Assembly (NCBI GenBank): GCA_012729785.1
Contig: JAAYCL010000011.1
Location: forward strand, 3,987 to 67,986
Origin: Chlamydiota bacterium
Lineage (GTDB): Bacteria > Auribacterota > Tritonobacteria > UBA1439
Reading direction: 5' to 3'
DNA length: 64,000 nt
Part shown: positions 1 through 8,230 of the stretch, piece after piece
Layout: each line of letters starts with the position of its first letter
Position numbering within the stretch: the first letter of the stretch is position 1
Position numbers and translations under genes: made by a program
The notes under the pieces: model-generated
The model's database searches: none
Told to the model about the DNA's origin: nothing
Seen by the model: only the letters and a program-made list of their open reading frames with translations

Positions 1-88
1 AGTTGCTACTCAACTAATGTCGCGCATCTGATTGGCGCGCAATATAATATGTTGTATGCCAGGTAGTTATAGAAGGGCCTCTTTAGGC

Positions 89-127
89 TTTCAAGACCGG
101 CGCTTTCGACCGCTCAGCCACCCCTCC
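89..127 (-). tRNA. 5' half of a tRNA-Ser (TGA) gene, truncated
   Basis: Read on the minus strand from 127, the sequence matches the serine tRNA 5' half: acceptor strand GGAGGGG, then TG, a D-arm of serine type, the anticodon 5' stem CCGGT and the loop CTTGAAA with anticodon TGA. The match ends at the last loop base (89). The following bases cannot pair with the 5' stem, and no variable arm, T-arm or CCA is found down to position 1. The gene is therefore interrupted or truncated exactly at the anticodon loop, a known target of tRNA-directed integrases. A long intron or an assembly join would look the same. Confidence 0.6.
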
Positions 128-199
128 GGATGCCCGGCATGATGATACTATGCCCCGGGCGGTGGGGGGAACAGCAATGCGCGGCGGCGGCAGCCGGCG

Positions 200-447
200 T
201 GTTTCCGGGATGACGGGATCCACTGCAACGCCGAGATGGGGCACCGGCAGATACGGCGGCACTGCGTTCCGGATGCGGAGGGACAGGAGCTCCCGAGGAA
301 GGCGATCACGGAGCTGGGGCTCTCTCGGCGCGGGCCTACGACCGGGCGCTCAAGGTCTCCCGCTCCATCGCGGACCTTGAGGGCGCGGAGGCCATCGCCC
401 CCGACCACGTCTCCGAGGCGATCCAGTACCGCGCCCTCGACCGCCAG
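200..447 (+). pseudogene. comM: comM (YifB) Mg-chelatase-like C-terminal remnant, frameshifted
   Basis: From about 200 the frame reads [15 protein letters not shown] and KAITELGLS, which is the C-terminal region of ComM/YifB AAA+ proteins. At about 322 a 2-base excess shifts the frame, and the family sequence continues in another frame as [18 protein letters not shown] and [10 protein letters not shown], up to 447. Only the last roughly 80 residues remain. There is no start, no Walker A region and no stop at the usual place after the terminal ALDR. ComM is a helicase acting in natural transformation. This copy cannot make a functional protein. Confidence 0.7.
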
Positions 448-450
448 CCT

Positions 451-724
451 GGATCGCCAGATCCTCCGAGTCACGTCCCACCCACACACCCACCGGCTGC
501 GGCGTGCAATCGTGATGCGCCGTCGAGCGGCTTGTCCACGTCGCAGGTTCTCTACCGTGGCTGCACTTGCGCCGGCGATTTGCGTATGACGGTTCGGTTA
601 GAAGATGGGCGCCTACCCTTCATACGATGATGCCTGCATATTGGTTGGTCAGGGATGAGATTCCATGCGTCGACAGGTTGATGCTACCGGCGTCACATCC
701 TTTGACCGGTATAGGGACATGCTC
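451..724. other. No recognisable gene
   Basis: This stretch lies between the comM remnant and the CPBP protease stop. The reading frames here have no family resemblance and no Shine-Dalgarno sequence. It looks like degenerate non-coding sequence. Confidence 0.5.
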
Positions 725-1651
725 TCATGCCATGTTGTCGCTTTGTGCTCCAGGCATGTCTTGGGCGGATTCTGGCCCCATGCCGACCGGAGGCCTGCGA
801 GATCTTCCCGTGAGCGAAGCAGGCCCATAGATCATCGTCACCGCAACAGCGATCAGCGCCAGCCACACGAACTGGTAATTCTTGATCTCTCCGGGCAGTC
901 GCAGAAACTCGCCGGTGAAGTTCATCATGAAGTGCAGCAGGACCGCAGCGAGCGTGCTGCGGCGCGTGTTGTTGTAGACCCATGTCATGACCACGGAGCC
1001 CGCCAGGAGGCCCGGTCCCATGGCGACCCAGAACCCCGTTGACCACAGCGGGAATACGTCTGACATCAACGAGCCGCGCATGAAGAACATCGGCATGTGC
1101 CAGATCGCCCAAATGACCCCCAGTACGAGGCTGGAGGCCAGCGCACTCCACCTTCTCTGCAGCCGGTCCAGGGCGTATCCGCGCCACCCCATCTCCTCGG
1201 GCAGCGGTCCATAGAGCATCCTTGTGATCGCGAACGGCATGATCGTCAAGGGGTGCGTCACATATCCGACCGCCGTATCGAGCGGAGGGATTTCCCCCTT
1301 GATGATCCACGCCATCAGAACGGCCAGGGCGCTGTAGACGGGCGCCACCAGCATGATGGTCACGTACCATCCCGGCCGTATTCGCCTGATATTGATCAGC
1401 CGGTTCCAGTACTCCCGCTGTGCCTCCTTGTCGGATGCCAGGCAGGTGAGGAGGATCGCCGAGACCGCCGGCCCAAAGATTCCAACGATACACAGAACGA
1501 CCCCCGGCCCCGCCGAGGTGTCCAGCCCCGACGCTGCAACCGGGATCCAGAACAGCCATGACCACCCGAGCGCCAGTGCGAAGTAGGGCCACGGGCTTGT
1601 CTTCCAGTCCGCTGCAATCCGTGTTCTCGGGCACATCGGCTCTCCGAGCAT
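725..1651 (-). CDS. CPBP-family intramembrane glutamic/metallo endopeptidase
   Basis: 308-residue polytopic membrane protein of the CPBP (CAAX prenyl protease 2/Rce1-like) family. The three family motifs are visible: EEMGWR (Glu152-Glu153, Arg157), His185 in the WAIWH segment, and HFMMN (His240, Asn244). Several hydrophobic segments flank them. Bacterial members cleave membrane substrates; many are linked to bacteriocin immunity or membrane-protein maturation, but this substrate is unknown. The start was set at the ATG at 1651, which has GGAG a few bases upstream. The frame stays open further upstream, but that part is Arg-rich and not protein-like. It stands alone, divergent from msrAB. Confidence 0.85.
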   Translation of the reverse strand: MLGEPMCPRTRIAADWKTSPWPYFALALGWSWLFWIPVAASGLDTSAGPGVVLCIVGIFGPAVSAILLTCLASDKEAQREYWNRLINIRRIRPGWYVTIMLVAPVYSALAVLMAWIIKGEIPPLDTAVGYVTHPLTIMPFAITRMLYGPLPEEMGWRGYALDRLQRRWSALASSLVLGVIWAIWHMPMFFMRGSLMSDVFPLWSTGFWVAMGPGLLAGSVVMTWVYNNTRRSTLAAVLLHFMMNFTGEFLRLPGEIKNYQFVWLALIAVAVTMIYGPASLTGRSRRPPVGMGPESAQDMPGAQSDNMA

Positions 1652-1971
1652 GCTCGAGCTCCACGACCGGCGCGTGCGTGCGCCCCGCCCCACCAACGGA
1701 TGATCATAGCACGCCTGCGCCAACTCGTTGCGGTATATCGCGCCTCTCGGGCGATGGGGGGGGCGACGGCGAGCATCCACCCCCTCCTCTCCCTCCGTGT
1801 CCCGAACCGCCTCCGTGCTGGAACGCGCCCCCTGCCGCCGGACCGGATCCCGATGTGCAGGTTCCCCTTCCGTCGAAATCGATGGAGCGGCGCAGTCACC
1901 CCGCTGCAAATGGTGGTATGCTCTCTATGGAATGCAGCGCCGCCTGTATGTACCGACGGCATGGGGGAGAC

Positions 1972-3033
1972 ATGGTTGCGCCAATCTGCGCCCTCGCCGC
2001 GAGCGTCCTGTGTTGCGCTTCGGGAGCGGCGCATGGAGGGATTCCCGCGATGAAAAAGGCGACATTCGCCGGCGGATGTTTCTGGTGTATGGAGCACCCG
2101 TTCAGGGAACTGGAAGGGGTCGCGGAGGCGGTCTCCGGGTATACGGGCGGGACCGGTACGAACCCGACCTACGGGGATTACGCGTCGAAGGGGCACCTTG
2201 AGGCGGTACAGGTCGTCTACGATCCTTCCAAGGTCCGCTACGCCGACCTGCTCCGCCTTTTCTGGAGGCAGATCGATCCGACGGACGCGGGGGGACAGTT
2301 CGCCGACCGGGGTCCGCAGTACCGGAGCGCCATCTTCTACCACGACGACGAGCAGAAGAAGGAGGCGGAGGCGTCGAAACGCGCGCTGGGGAAGTCGGAA
2401 AAATTCTCCGCCCCGATCGCCACGGAGATCCTTCCGGCGGGACGGTTCTACCGGGCCGAGGAGTATCACCAGGAGTACCGCCAGAAGTGCCCCGTCCGCT
2501 ACGCGGCCTACCGGCTCGGCTCCGGGCGGGACCGGTTCATCAAAAAGCACTGGGGCGACGACATTGAAACCGCCGCCTCGCCGACGCCGACGGCGGCACC
2601 GGTTCCCGGCGCAGCCCGCAAGGAAAGATTGACCCCGCTTCAGTACGAGGTCACGCAGCAGTGCGGGACGGAGCCCCCGTTCAAAAACGACTACTGGGAC
2701 AACCGCCGCGAGGGGATCTACGTGGACGTGGTCTCCGGGGAGCCGCTGTTCAGCTCCCGCGACAAGTTCGACTCAGGCACCGGCTGGCCTAGCTTCACGA
2801 AGCCGATCGGGGAGGACACCGTCGTGCGGCGGGAGGACCGCGCCCTCGGGATGCGGCGGACGGAGGTGCGGAGCAGGGGCGCCGATTCCCACCTCGGGCA
2901 CGTCTTCGACGACGGCCCCGCTCCCACAGGGCTCCGCTACTGCATCAACTCCGCCGCGCTCAAGTTCATCCCGAAGGAGGAGATGGAAAAGGCCGGTTAC
3001 GGAAAGTACCTGGAGCTTCTGCGGCGGCGATAG
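1972..3033 (+). CDS. msrAB: Bifunctional peptide methionine sulfoxide reductase MsrA-MsrB
   Basis: 353 residues. The N-terminal MsrA domain carries the GCFWC motif (catalytic Cys36) and reduces the S epimer of methionine sulfoxide. The C-terminal MsrB domain (from about residue 215) carries GTGWPSF and the catalytic RYCINS Cys324 for the R epimer. The paired CxxC zinc sites of some MsrBs are absent, so this is the zinc-free type. ATG 1972 has GGGGGAG just upstream and gives a short hydrophobic N-terminus that may export the enzyme. An internal ATG at 2050, just before MsrA, would give a cytosolic form. The protein repairs oxidised methionine and is monocistronic. Confidence 0.93.
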   Translation: MVAPICALAASVLCCASGAAHGGIPAMKKATFAGGCFWCMEHPFRELEGVAEAVSGYTGGTGTNPTYGDYASKGHLEAVQVVYDPSKVRYADLLRLFWRQIDPTDAGGQFADRGPQYRSAIFYHDDEQKKEAEASKRALGKSEKFSAPIATEILPAGRFYRAEEYHQEYRQKCPVRYAAYRLGSGRDRFIKKHWGDDIETAASPTPTAAPVPGAARKERLTPLQYEVTQQCGTEPPFKNDYWDNRREGIYVDVVSGEPLFSSRDKFDSGTGWPSFTKPIGEDTVVRREDRALGMRRTEVRSRGADSHLGHVFDDGPAPTGLRYCINSAALKFIPKEEMEKAGYGKYLELLRRR

Positions 3034-3246
3034 GCGGCCGGTTGCGGGTCTGCTCGATCCGCAGCGGATACATCGTCATCCCCGGTTCGCCGCGTCCCGC
3101 GAACGTGCCGCTCCTTGCGCTTGGCGAACGAGCCGTCCGCGCTTCGCTGCTCTTTTCAGGCCCCCAAAATGCCTGCAAGGCCCTTTTCCAGGGGCGGATA
3201 TTGCCTGTCCGTCTCCGCTGCAGCAGGATAACGTGGTCCGCCCCCG
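3034..3246. other. Convergent intergenic region, no gene seen
   Basis: 213 bases between the msrAB stop and the DUF523 stop. An imperfect GGC...GCC hairpin lies near 3155-3175, without a T-run. No convincing coding sequence was seen on either strand. Confidence 0.5.
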
Positions 3247-4194
3247 CTACACGTGATTGCGCAGCATCAGCTCGCGCGGGTGCGGGTGCAGATAGTGCTG
3301 CCGGGCGAGGTACGGCTCCCGGAACTTGCGCACGTAGTGTTGGAGGAGGGTCACGGGGACGACGAGCGGCACCAGCCCGTCGTGGTACTGCGTCACCACC
3401 TCGCCCAGCTCCTTCTTCTCGTCCGCGGAGAGCGCCTTCTTGAAGTAGCCCGCGATATGGTAGAGCACGTTCGTGTTCTGCCGTACCGTCGCCGGCCGTT
3501 TCAACGCCTCCAGCAGGCCGCGTAGATACTCTTCCTGGAGCGCCTTGCGGCCCATCCCCTTCCCCCGCGCCACGAGCGCGCCCAGCTCCGTGAGCGCCTT
3601 CGGCCCGTGCGCCATCAGGATAAGCTTGTGCCGCGTGTGGAACTCCACGAGCCCCTTCAGCGCGCCGCCGGCGTCGAGGTAGCCGTGCCAGCGGTGCAGC
3701 ACGAAGACCCGTTCGATGAAGTTCTCCCGAAGGCCCGGGTCCTGGAGGCGCCCGTCGTCCTCGACGGGCAGGAGGGGGAAGTGCCGCATGAACTCCCTCG
3801 CCCAGATGCCGACGCCGTCCTTCCGGACGCCCGCGTCCCTGTAGACCTTCACGGCGCGCATCCCGGAGCTGGGGGAGTTGATCTTGAAGACGAAGCCGCA
3901 GAGGCGTTCCTGCGCGAGCGCCCTCAGCCGCGCGCCGGCCCATCGCACCATCCGATCGGTGTGGTCGACGCCGGTCTCGCGCGTCACGAGACGGGGCGAC
4001 GCGGGGTCGCCGACCAGGCGCATCGCCTCGCGCGGCACCTGGAGGCCGCATTCCACCTCGGGGCAGACGGGCACCCACTCCACGAACCGCCCCAGCGTGC
4101 CGGAGAGGTAGCGGTCGAGCTGGTGCCCGCCGTCGTAGCGCACGTTGCGCCCCAGCAGGCAGGCGCTTATCCCGAGCCTGATCGTATCGCCCAC
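3247..4194 (-). CDS. DUF523-DUF1722 fusion protein (YbgA-like)
   Basis: 315 residues. The N-terminal half is DUF523: it opens with ISACLLG and VRYDGG and continues with PVCPE and FKINSPS, a Cys-containing family of unknown activity. The C-terminal half, from about residue 185, is DUF1722 (KLILMAH, LPL-type helices, HHHP-like end), the domain of E. coli YbgA, which often sits next to DNA photolyase. The fusion of the two is common. No photolyase is nearby. Two conserved Cys in the N-half suggest metal or Fe-S binding, but this is inference. ATG 4194 has a purine-rich GGGGG leader. Confidence 0.85.
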   Translation of the reverse strand: MGDTIRLGISACLLGRNVRYDGGHQLDRYLSGTLGRFVEWVPVCPEVECGLQVPREAMRLVGDPASPRLVTRETGVDHTDRMVRWAGARLRALAQERLCGFVFKINSPSSGMRAVKVYRDAGVRKDGVGIWAREFMRHFPLLPVEDDGRLQDPGLRENFIERVFVLHRWHGYLDAGGALKGLVEFHTRHKLILMAHGPKALTELGALVARGKGMGRKALQEEYLRGLLEALKRPATVRQNTNVLYHIAGYFKKALSADEKKELGEVVTQYHDGLVPLVVPVTLLQHYVRKFREPYLARQHYLHPHPRELMLRNHV

Positions 4195-4501
4195 GCGGCC
4201 CCCTTTCGCCGTTTCGGAATCGACCTACCATAGCGGGATTGCGCCGCAAAGTCGACGATTGAATTGCCGGCCGCGGGGCGCGCCGCGCGCGCGATCTTTC
4301 CGTCCGCGCCGGATGCGGGCGGGTCGACCGCCGCCCCCGCGGCGAGGCCCGGGTGGCCCTCCCTTCCGATCATCCGTGGCGCGGATCTGCGCTGCCCGGC
4401 GGACGGCTTGCGGCTTCACCGCGCCGGAACGGCGTATCGAGCGGCAATCCTGCCGGGCAACTATGAGCGGGAAAAAGAGCGAATTGACAAGCTCTCGGTT
4501 C

Positions 4502-4517
4502 GGCCCCCTAGGGGGCC
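4502..4517. repeat. Perfect 16-bp palindrome GGCCCCCTAGGGGGCC
   Basis: A perfectly self-complementary 16-mer in the AT-richer stretch upstream of the secreted protein at 4792. It lies just left of the IS-like repeat pair. Another palindrome, CGGACACC-TC-GGTGTCCG, is at 4664-4681. It may be a protein-binding site or part of a mobile-element remnant. Confidence 0.7.
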
Positions 4518-4550
4518 AAGGGAAGATGCACTCTCCACGGAGTGAATCTC

Positions 4551-4605
4551 AAAACCGGACATTTTAACTTTGCTAGAAATAGGACATTTTAGCTTTGCTA
4601 TTACA
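4551..4605. mobile_element. Solo IS-like end with two tandem terminal repeats
   Basis: Two 19-bp direct repeats, GGACATTTTAACTTTGCTA (4557-4575) and the same with one change (4582-4600), sit 25 bp apart. On the minus strand the block begins TGTAATAGC at 4605. Multiple short direct repeats at a terminus beginning TG are typical of IS21-like and related DDE elements. No transposase gene or partner end is nearby, so this is a relic. The 180-base region around it is far less GC-rich than its neighbours, as expected of foreign DNA. Confidence 0.5.
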
Positions 4606-4791
4606 CCGCTGAAAAATAGATTTGCATCACGTACGCACGCGTGGTACTTTGTTATCCCCCTTCCGGACACCTCGGTGTCCGCATGCGGCGTGGTCTGCGC
4701 CGCGCGTTCTGTTCCCGTCGGCTGTCGGCGTCATCCGGGCGTGACCGGTGTCCCTGTATCCGGCGGGAGCGCAACACGAAGGAGGTGGTGG

Positions 4792-5451
4792 ATGCAGCGA
4801 TTGCGCGTGGTTACGGCGGCGACCGCCGTCGCGGCGGCGCTCGCCGTCGCGGGCCTCGGCGAGGCGACGGCGGCGAGCTGGGTGAAGGTCTATTCGACGA
4901 ACTGGAGCAACGGGGCGAACGGCTGGAGCGTCGGGCAGTCGTACCTGAAGGAGAAGAACGCCCCCTCGTGGGTGCGGCTCAATCACCCGCTCGCGCCGAT
5001 GGCCCTGCTCTTCAACGGGCAGGACGGATGGGCCATCCGGTCGGGGGGGATCCCCCACCGGCCGATGAAGATCGTCACGCGGATCTACGTGATGGGGAGC
5101 AATCAGAACGCCCTCTCCGTCAACGTGCGCAACCGCGGCGGGGGCCTGATCTTCAAGTACGGTCTCGGCGGCAGCAACAGCGTGATCGCCAACTGCCAGG
5201 GATCCATCGACCGCCCCGTGACGCTTTCCGGTCTCAGCTACCGTCTCAAACACCCGTACGACCTCATCTCCTACTACGACGGAAGGGGGTATCACGTCGG
5301 GATACGTGACGTGCTGACGGGCCAGGAGCGCTGGAGCGGCAGGCGGAACAACACCAAGGGCGGCGGTCCGGCGGCCTGCCTCGACCTCGACCAGGAAAAC
5401 GGGCGCGGGCCCGTGTACCTCGGCAAGGTGGAGGTGTGGCTGTACCTGTAA
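4792..5451 (+). CDS. Secreted protein of unknown function
   Basis: 219 residues. The start ATG 4792 has an excellent AAGGAGGTGG sequence. Residues 1-28 form a signal peptide (basic start, Ala/Val/Leu core, AxA-type end around TAAS). The mature part is rich in Gly, Asn, Ser and aromatic residues (for example YSTNWSNGANGWS), predicts as beta-rich and contains two Cys (near residues 146 and 203) that could form a disulfide. I recognise no family. It is monocistronic and followed by a strong terminator. Confidence 0.75.
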   Translation: MQRLRVVTAATAVAAALAVAGLGEATAASWVKVYSTNWSNGANGWSVGQSYLKEKNAPSWVRLNHPLAPMALLFNGQDGWAIRSGGIPHRPMKIVTRIYVMGSNQNALSVNVRNRGGGLIFKYGLGGSNSVIANCQGSIDRPVTLSGLSYRLKHPYDLISYYDGRGYHVGIRDVLTGQERWSGRRNNTKGGGPAACLDLDQENGRGPVYLGKVEVWLYL

Positions 5452-5474
5452 GCCGCCGCGGGGCAGCGCGGCAC

Positions 5475-5509
5475 GGGGGGAGGGCGTCGACGCCCTCCCC
5501 CCTTTTTTT
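5475..5509 (+). terminator. Strong intrinsic terminator
   Basis: A perfect 28-bp inverted repeat, GGGGGGAGGGCGTC and its complement (5475-5502), is followed by seven T (5503-5509). It lies 23 bases after the 4792-5451 gene and ends transcription from it. It abuts the stop codon of the convergent gene. It is the only classical hairpin-plus-T terminator I found in the window. Confidence 0.92.
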
Positions 5510-6540
5510 CACGGAACGAGAAGATCGCCCACGCAGGAGAACATCGGCCAGGACCCCGCGAACTCGTCCACCGGATACGGGCCGAACGAGAATTCCGCGC
5601 TCCCGGGGCCCTCGCTGGAGATGGTGTAGCGGAGGCCGTCGGTGGCGACCAGGATCTGCCCCCGCGCCACGGTGACGTTGTGGGCCGTCGCCCCGCAGCC
5701 GCGCTCCGTCAGGAATATCCTCCGCACCCCGACCTCCGGATGGTTGAGCCGGTTCAGCACCGCCCGCGTGGGATGCCCGTAGGGGTTGTCCGCCCCCACG
5801 GAGATCGTCGCGAACTCCGGCATGATCCTCTTGAGGAAATGGAGGTTGGAACTGGAGCGGCTCCCGTGGTGGTGGACCTTGTAGACGTCGATGCGGATGC
5901 CCAGGCCGGCGAGGGCGTCCCCGAGCGGGGTCTCGACGTCGGGGTGGTGCCCGGTCCCGGTGAGATCGCCGCCCGACAGGTAGTCGAAGCCGTGGTAGCT
6001 GACGTTCAACACGATGCTCCGCGCGTTGTTGTTTCCCTTCGGTCGCACGTACGCCCCGCCCGCGACGCGGGCCCCCGCCGCGTAGCAGGTCACCGTCGCG
6101 CCGCCGCAGTCGCAGAGGAGATCGCCGGCCCTGACGCGGCGCCAGCGTATCCCGCCCCATTGTCGCCCCGACCAGGCGTACCCGGTCGTCGAGGGACCCA
6201 GGTACCCCGCCTCGGCGAGCGCCCCGAAGCCGCCGATATGGTCCGGGTGGCCGTGGGACGCGACGGCGAAATCCAGCGCGCGGATGCCGAGGCGGTCGAG
6301 GAGGCCGATGACCGCCCCCGCGGCCTCCGCTTCCCCGGCGTCGATGAGCATCGTCTGCCCGTTCGGGAAGATCAGAAGCGTCGAGTCCCCCTGCCCCACG
6401 TCGATCAGGTAGACGCGGAGCCCTTGGGCGCCCGAGGCGGGGTCGGCGAAGGCAAGCGGCGCGGCGAGGACCAGGAGGCGGAGAACCCCCCTCGCCAGGG
6501 CCGCGGCGACGCGCGCGGTGGATCCGATCTGGGCGCCCAT
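5509..6540 (-). CDS. Secreted metallo-beta-lactamase-fold hydrolase, ComEC C-terminal-like
   Basis: 343 residues. A signal peptide (about 1-38, ending ASGAQ) precedes a ComEC/Rec2-type metallo-beta-lactamase domain opening with YLIDVGQGDS. The metal-binding motif is HGHPDH (His96, His98, Asp100, His101). Later motifs SGGDLTG and KVHHHGS also match the ComEC competence-protein C-terminal domain. The ComEC channel domains are missing, so it is a stand-alone exported hydrolase, possibly a nuclease or phosphodiesterase. ATG 6540 was chosen because it starts the signal peptide; GGAGG lies 12 bases upstream, slightly far. Confidence 0.8.
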   Translation of the reverse strand: MGAQIGSTARVAAALARGVLRLLVLAAPLAFADPASGAQGLRVYLIDVGQGDSTLLIFPNGQTMLIDAGEAEAAGAVIGLLDRLGIRALDFAVASHGHPDHIGGFGALAEAGYLGPSTTGYAWSGRQWGGIRWRRVRAGDLLCDCGGATVTCYAAGARVAGGAYVRPKGNNNARSIVLNVSYHGFDYLSGGDLTGTGHHPDVETPLGDALAGLGIRIDVYKVHHHGSRSSSNLHFLKRIMPEFATISVGADNPYGHPTRAVLNRLNHPEVGVRRIFLTERGCGATAHNVTVARGQILVATDGLRYTISSEGPGSAEFSFGPYPVDEFAGSWPMFSCVGDLLVP

Positions 6541-6655
6541 CGGGATGCGCCTCCGGGTTGGATGGAGGGGGAGAGGATACGCCGCCGCGCCGCGGATGTC
6601 ACGAACTGAAAACAACCCGGGGCCCTGCGGGGGGAGGCGGAACACCGGCGCCGCG

Positions 6656-7138
6656 TCAATCTCCCGCGGTGTTCCCGAACGACTCCTCCACCCGTATCGC
6701 CTCCCGTTCCATCGGGCCGTTGGGGTACCCGTGCCTGAGGCACTCCGCGAGGTAGCTCCGGTAGAAGGGCCGCACCCCCCCGAGCGCCTCGGTCTGCGCG
6801 ACGTGCTTCAGTTCGTGCGCGATGAGGGCGCGCTCCCCGCGGTGCGCGCGGTGGAGGTAGACGCCGTAGCCCAGCGTCAACGCCTCGGTCTCCGGCGGGA
6901 TAAGACGGCTCCTGCCGAAGGCGGGGACGAACAGCGGATGCTCCGGGGAGGGCATCGCCGGCACCTCGAGCAGCCGCACCCGTTCGGGGCGCTTCACCCC
7001 GATGCGCCGCGCGTCCTCCGCCTCCGGGGGGTCGAGCGCGCGCCCCCGGCGTTGGATGCGTCGCTCCTCGCGCTCGGCCCAGGCGCAGTATGCCTCGAGG
7101 AGCGCGCCGAACTGCTCCGGCGTCAGCCCCGCGGTCAT
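6656..7138 (-). CDS. Small HExxH putative zinc metalloprotease
   Basis: 160 residues, cytosolic by sequence. The motif HELKH (108-112) inside IAHELKHVAQ is a zinc-protease signature of the gluzincin type, as in DUF4157-like domains. A downstream acidic patch (MEREA, about 143-147) could give the third ligand. ATG 7138 has GGGAGGGG five bases upstream, so the start is firm. It lies downstream of the secreted protein at 7183-8052 on the same strand and may share its transcript. The substrate is unknown. Confidence 0.75.
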   Translation of the reverse strand: MTAGLTPEQFGALLEAYCAWAEREERRIQRRGRALDPPEAEDARRIGVKRPERVRLLEVPAMPSPEHPLFVPAFGRSRLIPPETEALTLGYGVYLHRAHRGERALIAHELKHVAQTEALGGVRPFYRSYLAECLRHGYPNGPMEREAIRVEESFGNTAGD

Positions 7139-7182
7139 TTCCCCTCCCGCGCCCGGCGCGCCGGGGCGCGCATGCCTCGCGC

Positions 7183-8052
7183 TCAGATCGGGCCGTTCTT
7201 GAGCGGCAGCCCCCGGTCCTTCAGGTAAGACCCGTACGACTGCTTCCCCGCCTTCACGAACCTGAAGTAGGTCTCGATATCCCCTGCGGTGGGAGGGTCC
7301 TTGAGATCCTCGTGCAGGCGCCGGACGAAGTACCGCCCGTTCTCCGCGATGCGCCGCATCGTCTCCCCCTTGAAGAAATGCGCCGGCGCGCATTCGCAGA
7401 GCATCCGCACCTCGAAGACGAGGCGGTCGCCCGCGTCGCGGCCCGCGAAGAAGAAATCCCTGCTCGTGAGGTAGTCGCTGATGTACGAGGGGTGGTCGTG
7501 GTAGAAGGCCGTCTTCCCGTCGGCGCTCACGCCGATGCGCAGGCTCGTCTTGATCGTGTAGTCCGACGCCCCGAAGCCGCCGCGCGCCGTCACCTCGTAG
7601 GCGACCTCCTTGCCGCGGAGCGCCTCGGCGAGGTCGTAGCGGGAATCCGCCGCCTCCCTGAGAAAGTCGGGGGGATAGGTGAAACTCGACGCCCTGATCG
7701 ACTGCGGGAACACATACTCGTACAGCCCGGCGTCGCAGGCGTACATCACCACCAGATCGAGGGCGTCCGGGCGGTATTTCTCCGGCCACCCGTTCGTCGA
7801 GACCGACCAGCGGGCGATCATCGAGACGAGCGGCCACTCCTGCGTGAAACTGAACTCCGGCTCCGCGCCGGGCCGCGGGAACGCGGCGCGGAGCACCTCG
7901 TCCGGGTAGCAGGTTCGTCGCCCCAGAAAGTCGAAACAGAGCGAACGGTGGTCCGGCCCCCACGTTGCGGCGAGGGGCGCCCCCGCCCCGGCGCGGGGAC
8001 AGGCCGCCGCGACAACGAGGAACATCCCGACCGCGATCCCTCTTCCACGCAT
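7183..8052 (-). CDS. Secreted protein of unknown function
   Basis: 289 residues with a clear signal peptide (MRGRG start, hydrophobic core, AGAGAP). The mature protein is mixed alpha/beta with several Cys (SLCFDF, RRTCYP, CACD-like, MLCECAP) that could make disulfides. No family was recognised. The start at 8052 has an AAGGGGCGG leader. It is divergent from the GluR0-like channel gene, and the 13-bp palindrome at 8087-8099 lies between them. Confidence 0.7.
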   Translation of the reverse strand: MRGRGIAVGMFLVVAAACPRAGAGAPLAATWGPDHRSLCFDFLGRRTCYPDEVLRAAFPRPGAEPEFSFTQEWPLVSMIARWSVSTNGWPEKYRPDALDLVVMYACDAGLYEYVFPQSIRASSFTYPPDFLREAADSRYDLAEALRGKEVAYEVTARGGFGASDYTIKTSLRIGVSADGKTAFYHDHPSYISDYLTSRDFFFAGRDAGDRLVFEVRMLCECAPAHFFKGETMRRIAENGRYFVRRLHEDLKDPPTAGDIETYFRFVKAGKQSYGSYLKDRGLPLKNGPI

Positions 8053-8086
8053 CGCCGCCCCTTTTTTTTCGCCTCGAACCGCCGCT

Positions 8087-8099
8087 ATTGTGCCACAAT
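8087..8099. promoter_or_regulatory. Operator-like palindrome ATTGTG-C-CACAAT
   Basis: A perfect 6-bp inverted repeat with a 1-base spacer, 35 bases upstream of the 8052 start and 131 bases upstream of the channel start. The divergent intergenic position suits a regulator-binding site. A TATACT box for the channel gene is at 8196-8201, without a good -35. Confidence 0.4.
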
Positions 8100-8230
8100 C
8101 GGGTCCGCCCGGGGAGGATCCCGTACGGTCCGGGGATTTGCGGCCGCCGCGGGAAACGGGAAGCGAAAGGGCGCCCGGCGCGCCGCCCGATGGTGTATAC
8201 TCTTCCCGGGAATCGAGGAACAGGCGGCGT

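Noticed and set aside
3034-3443. A 133-codon open frame downstream of msrAB
   Set aside because: Arg/Ser-rich, no start signal, and its second half is antisense to the DUF1722 domain.
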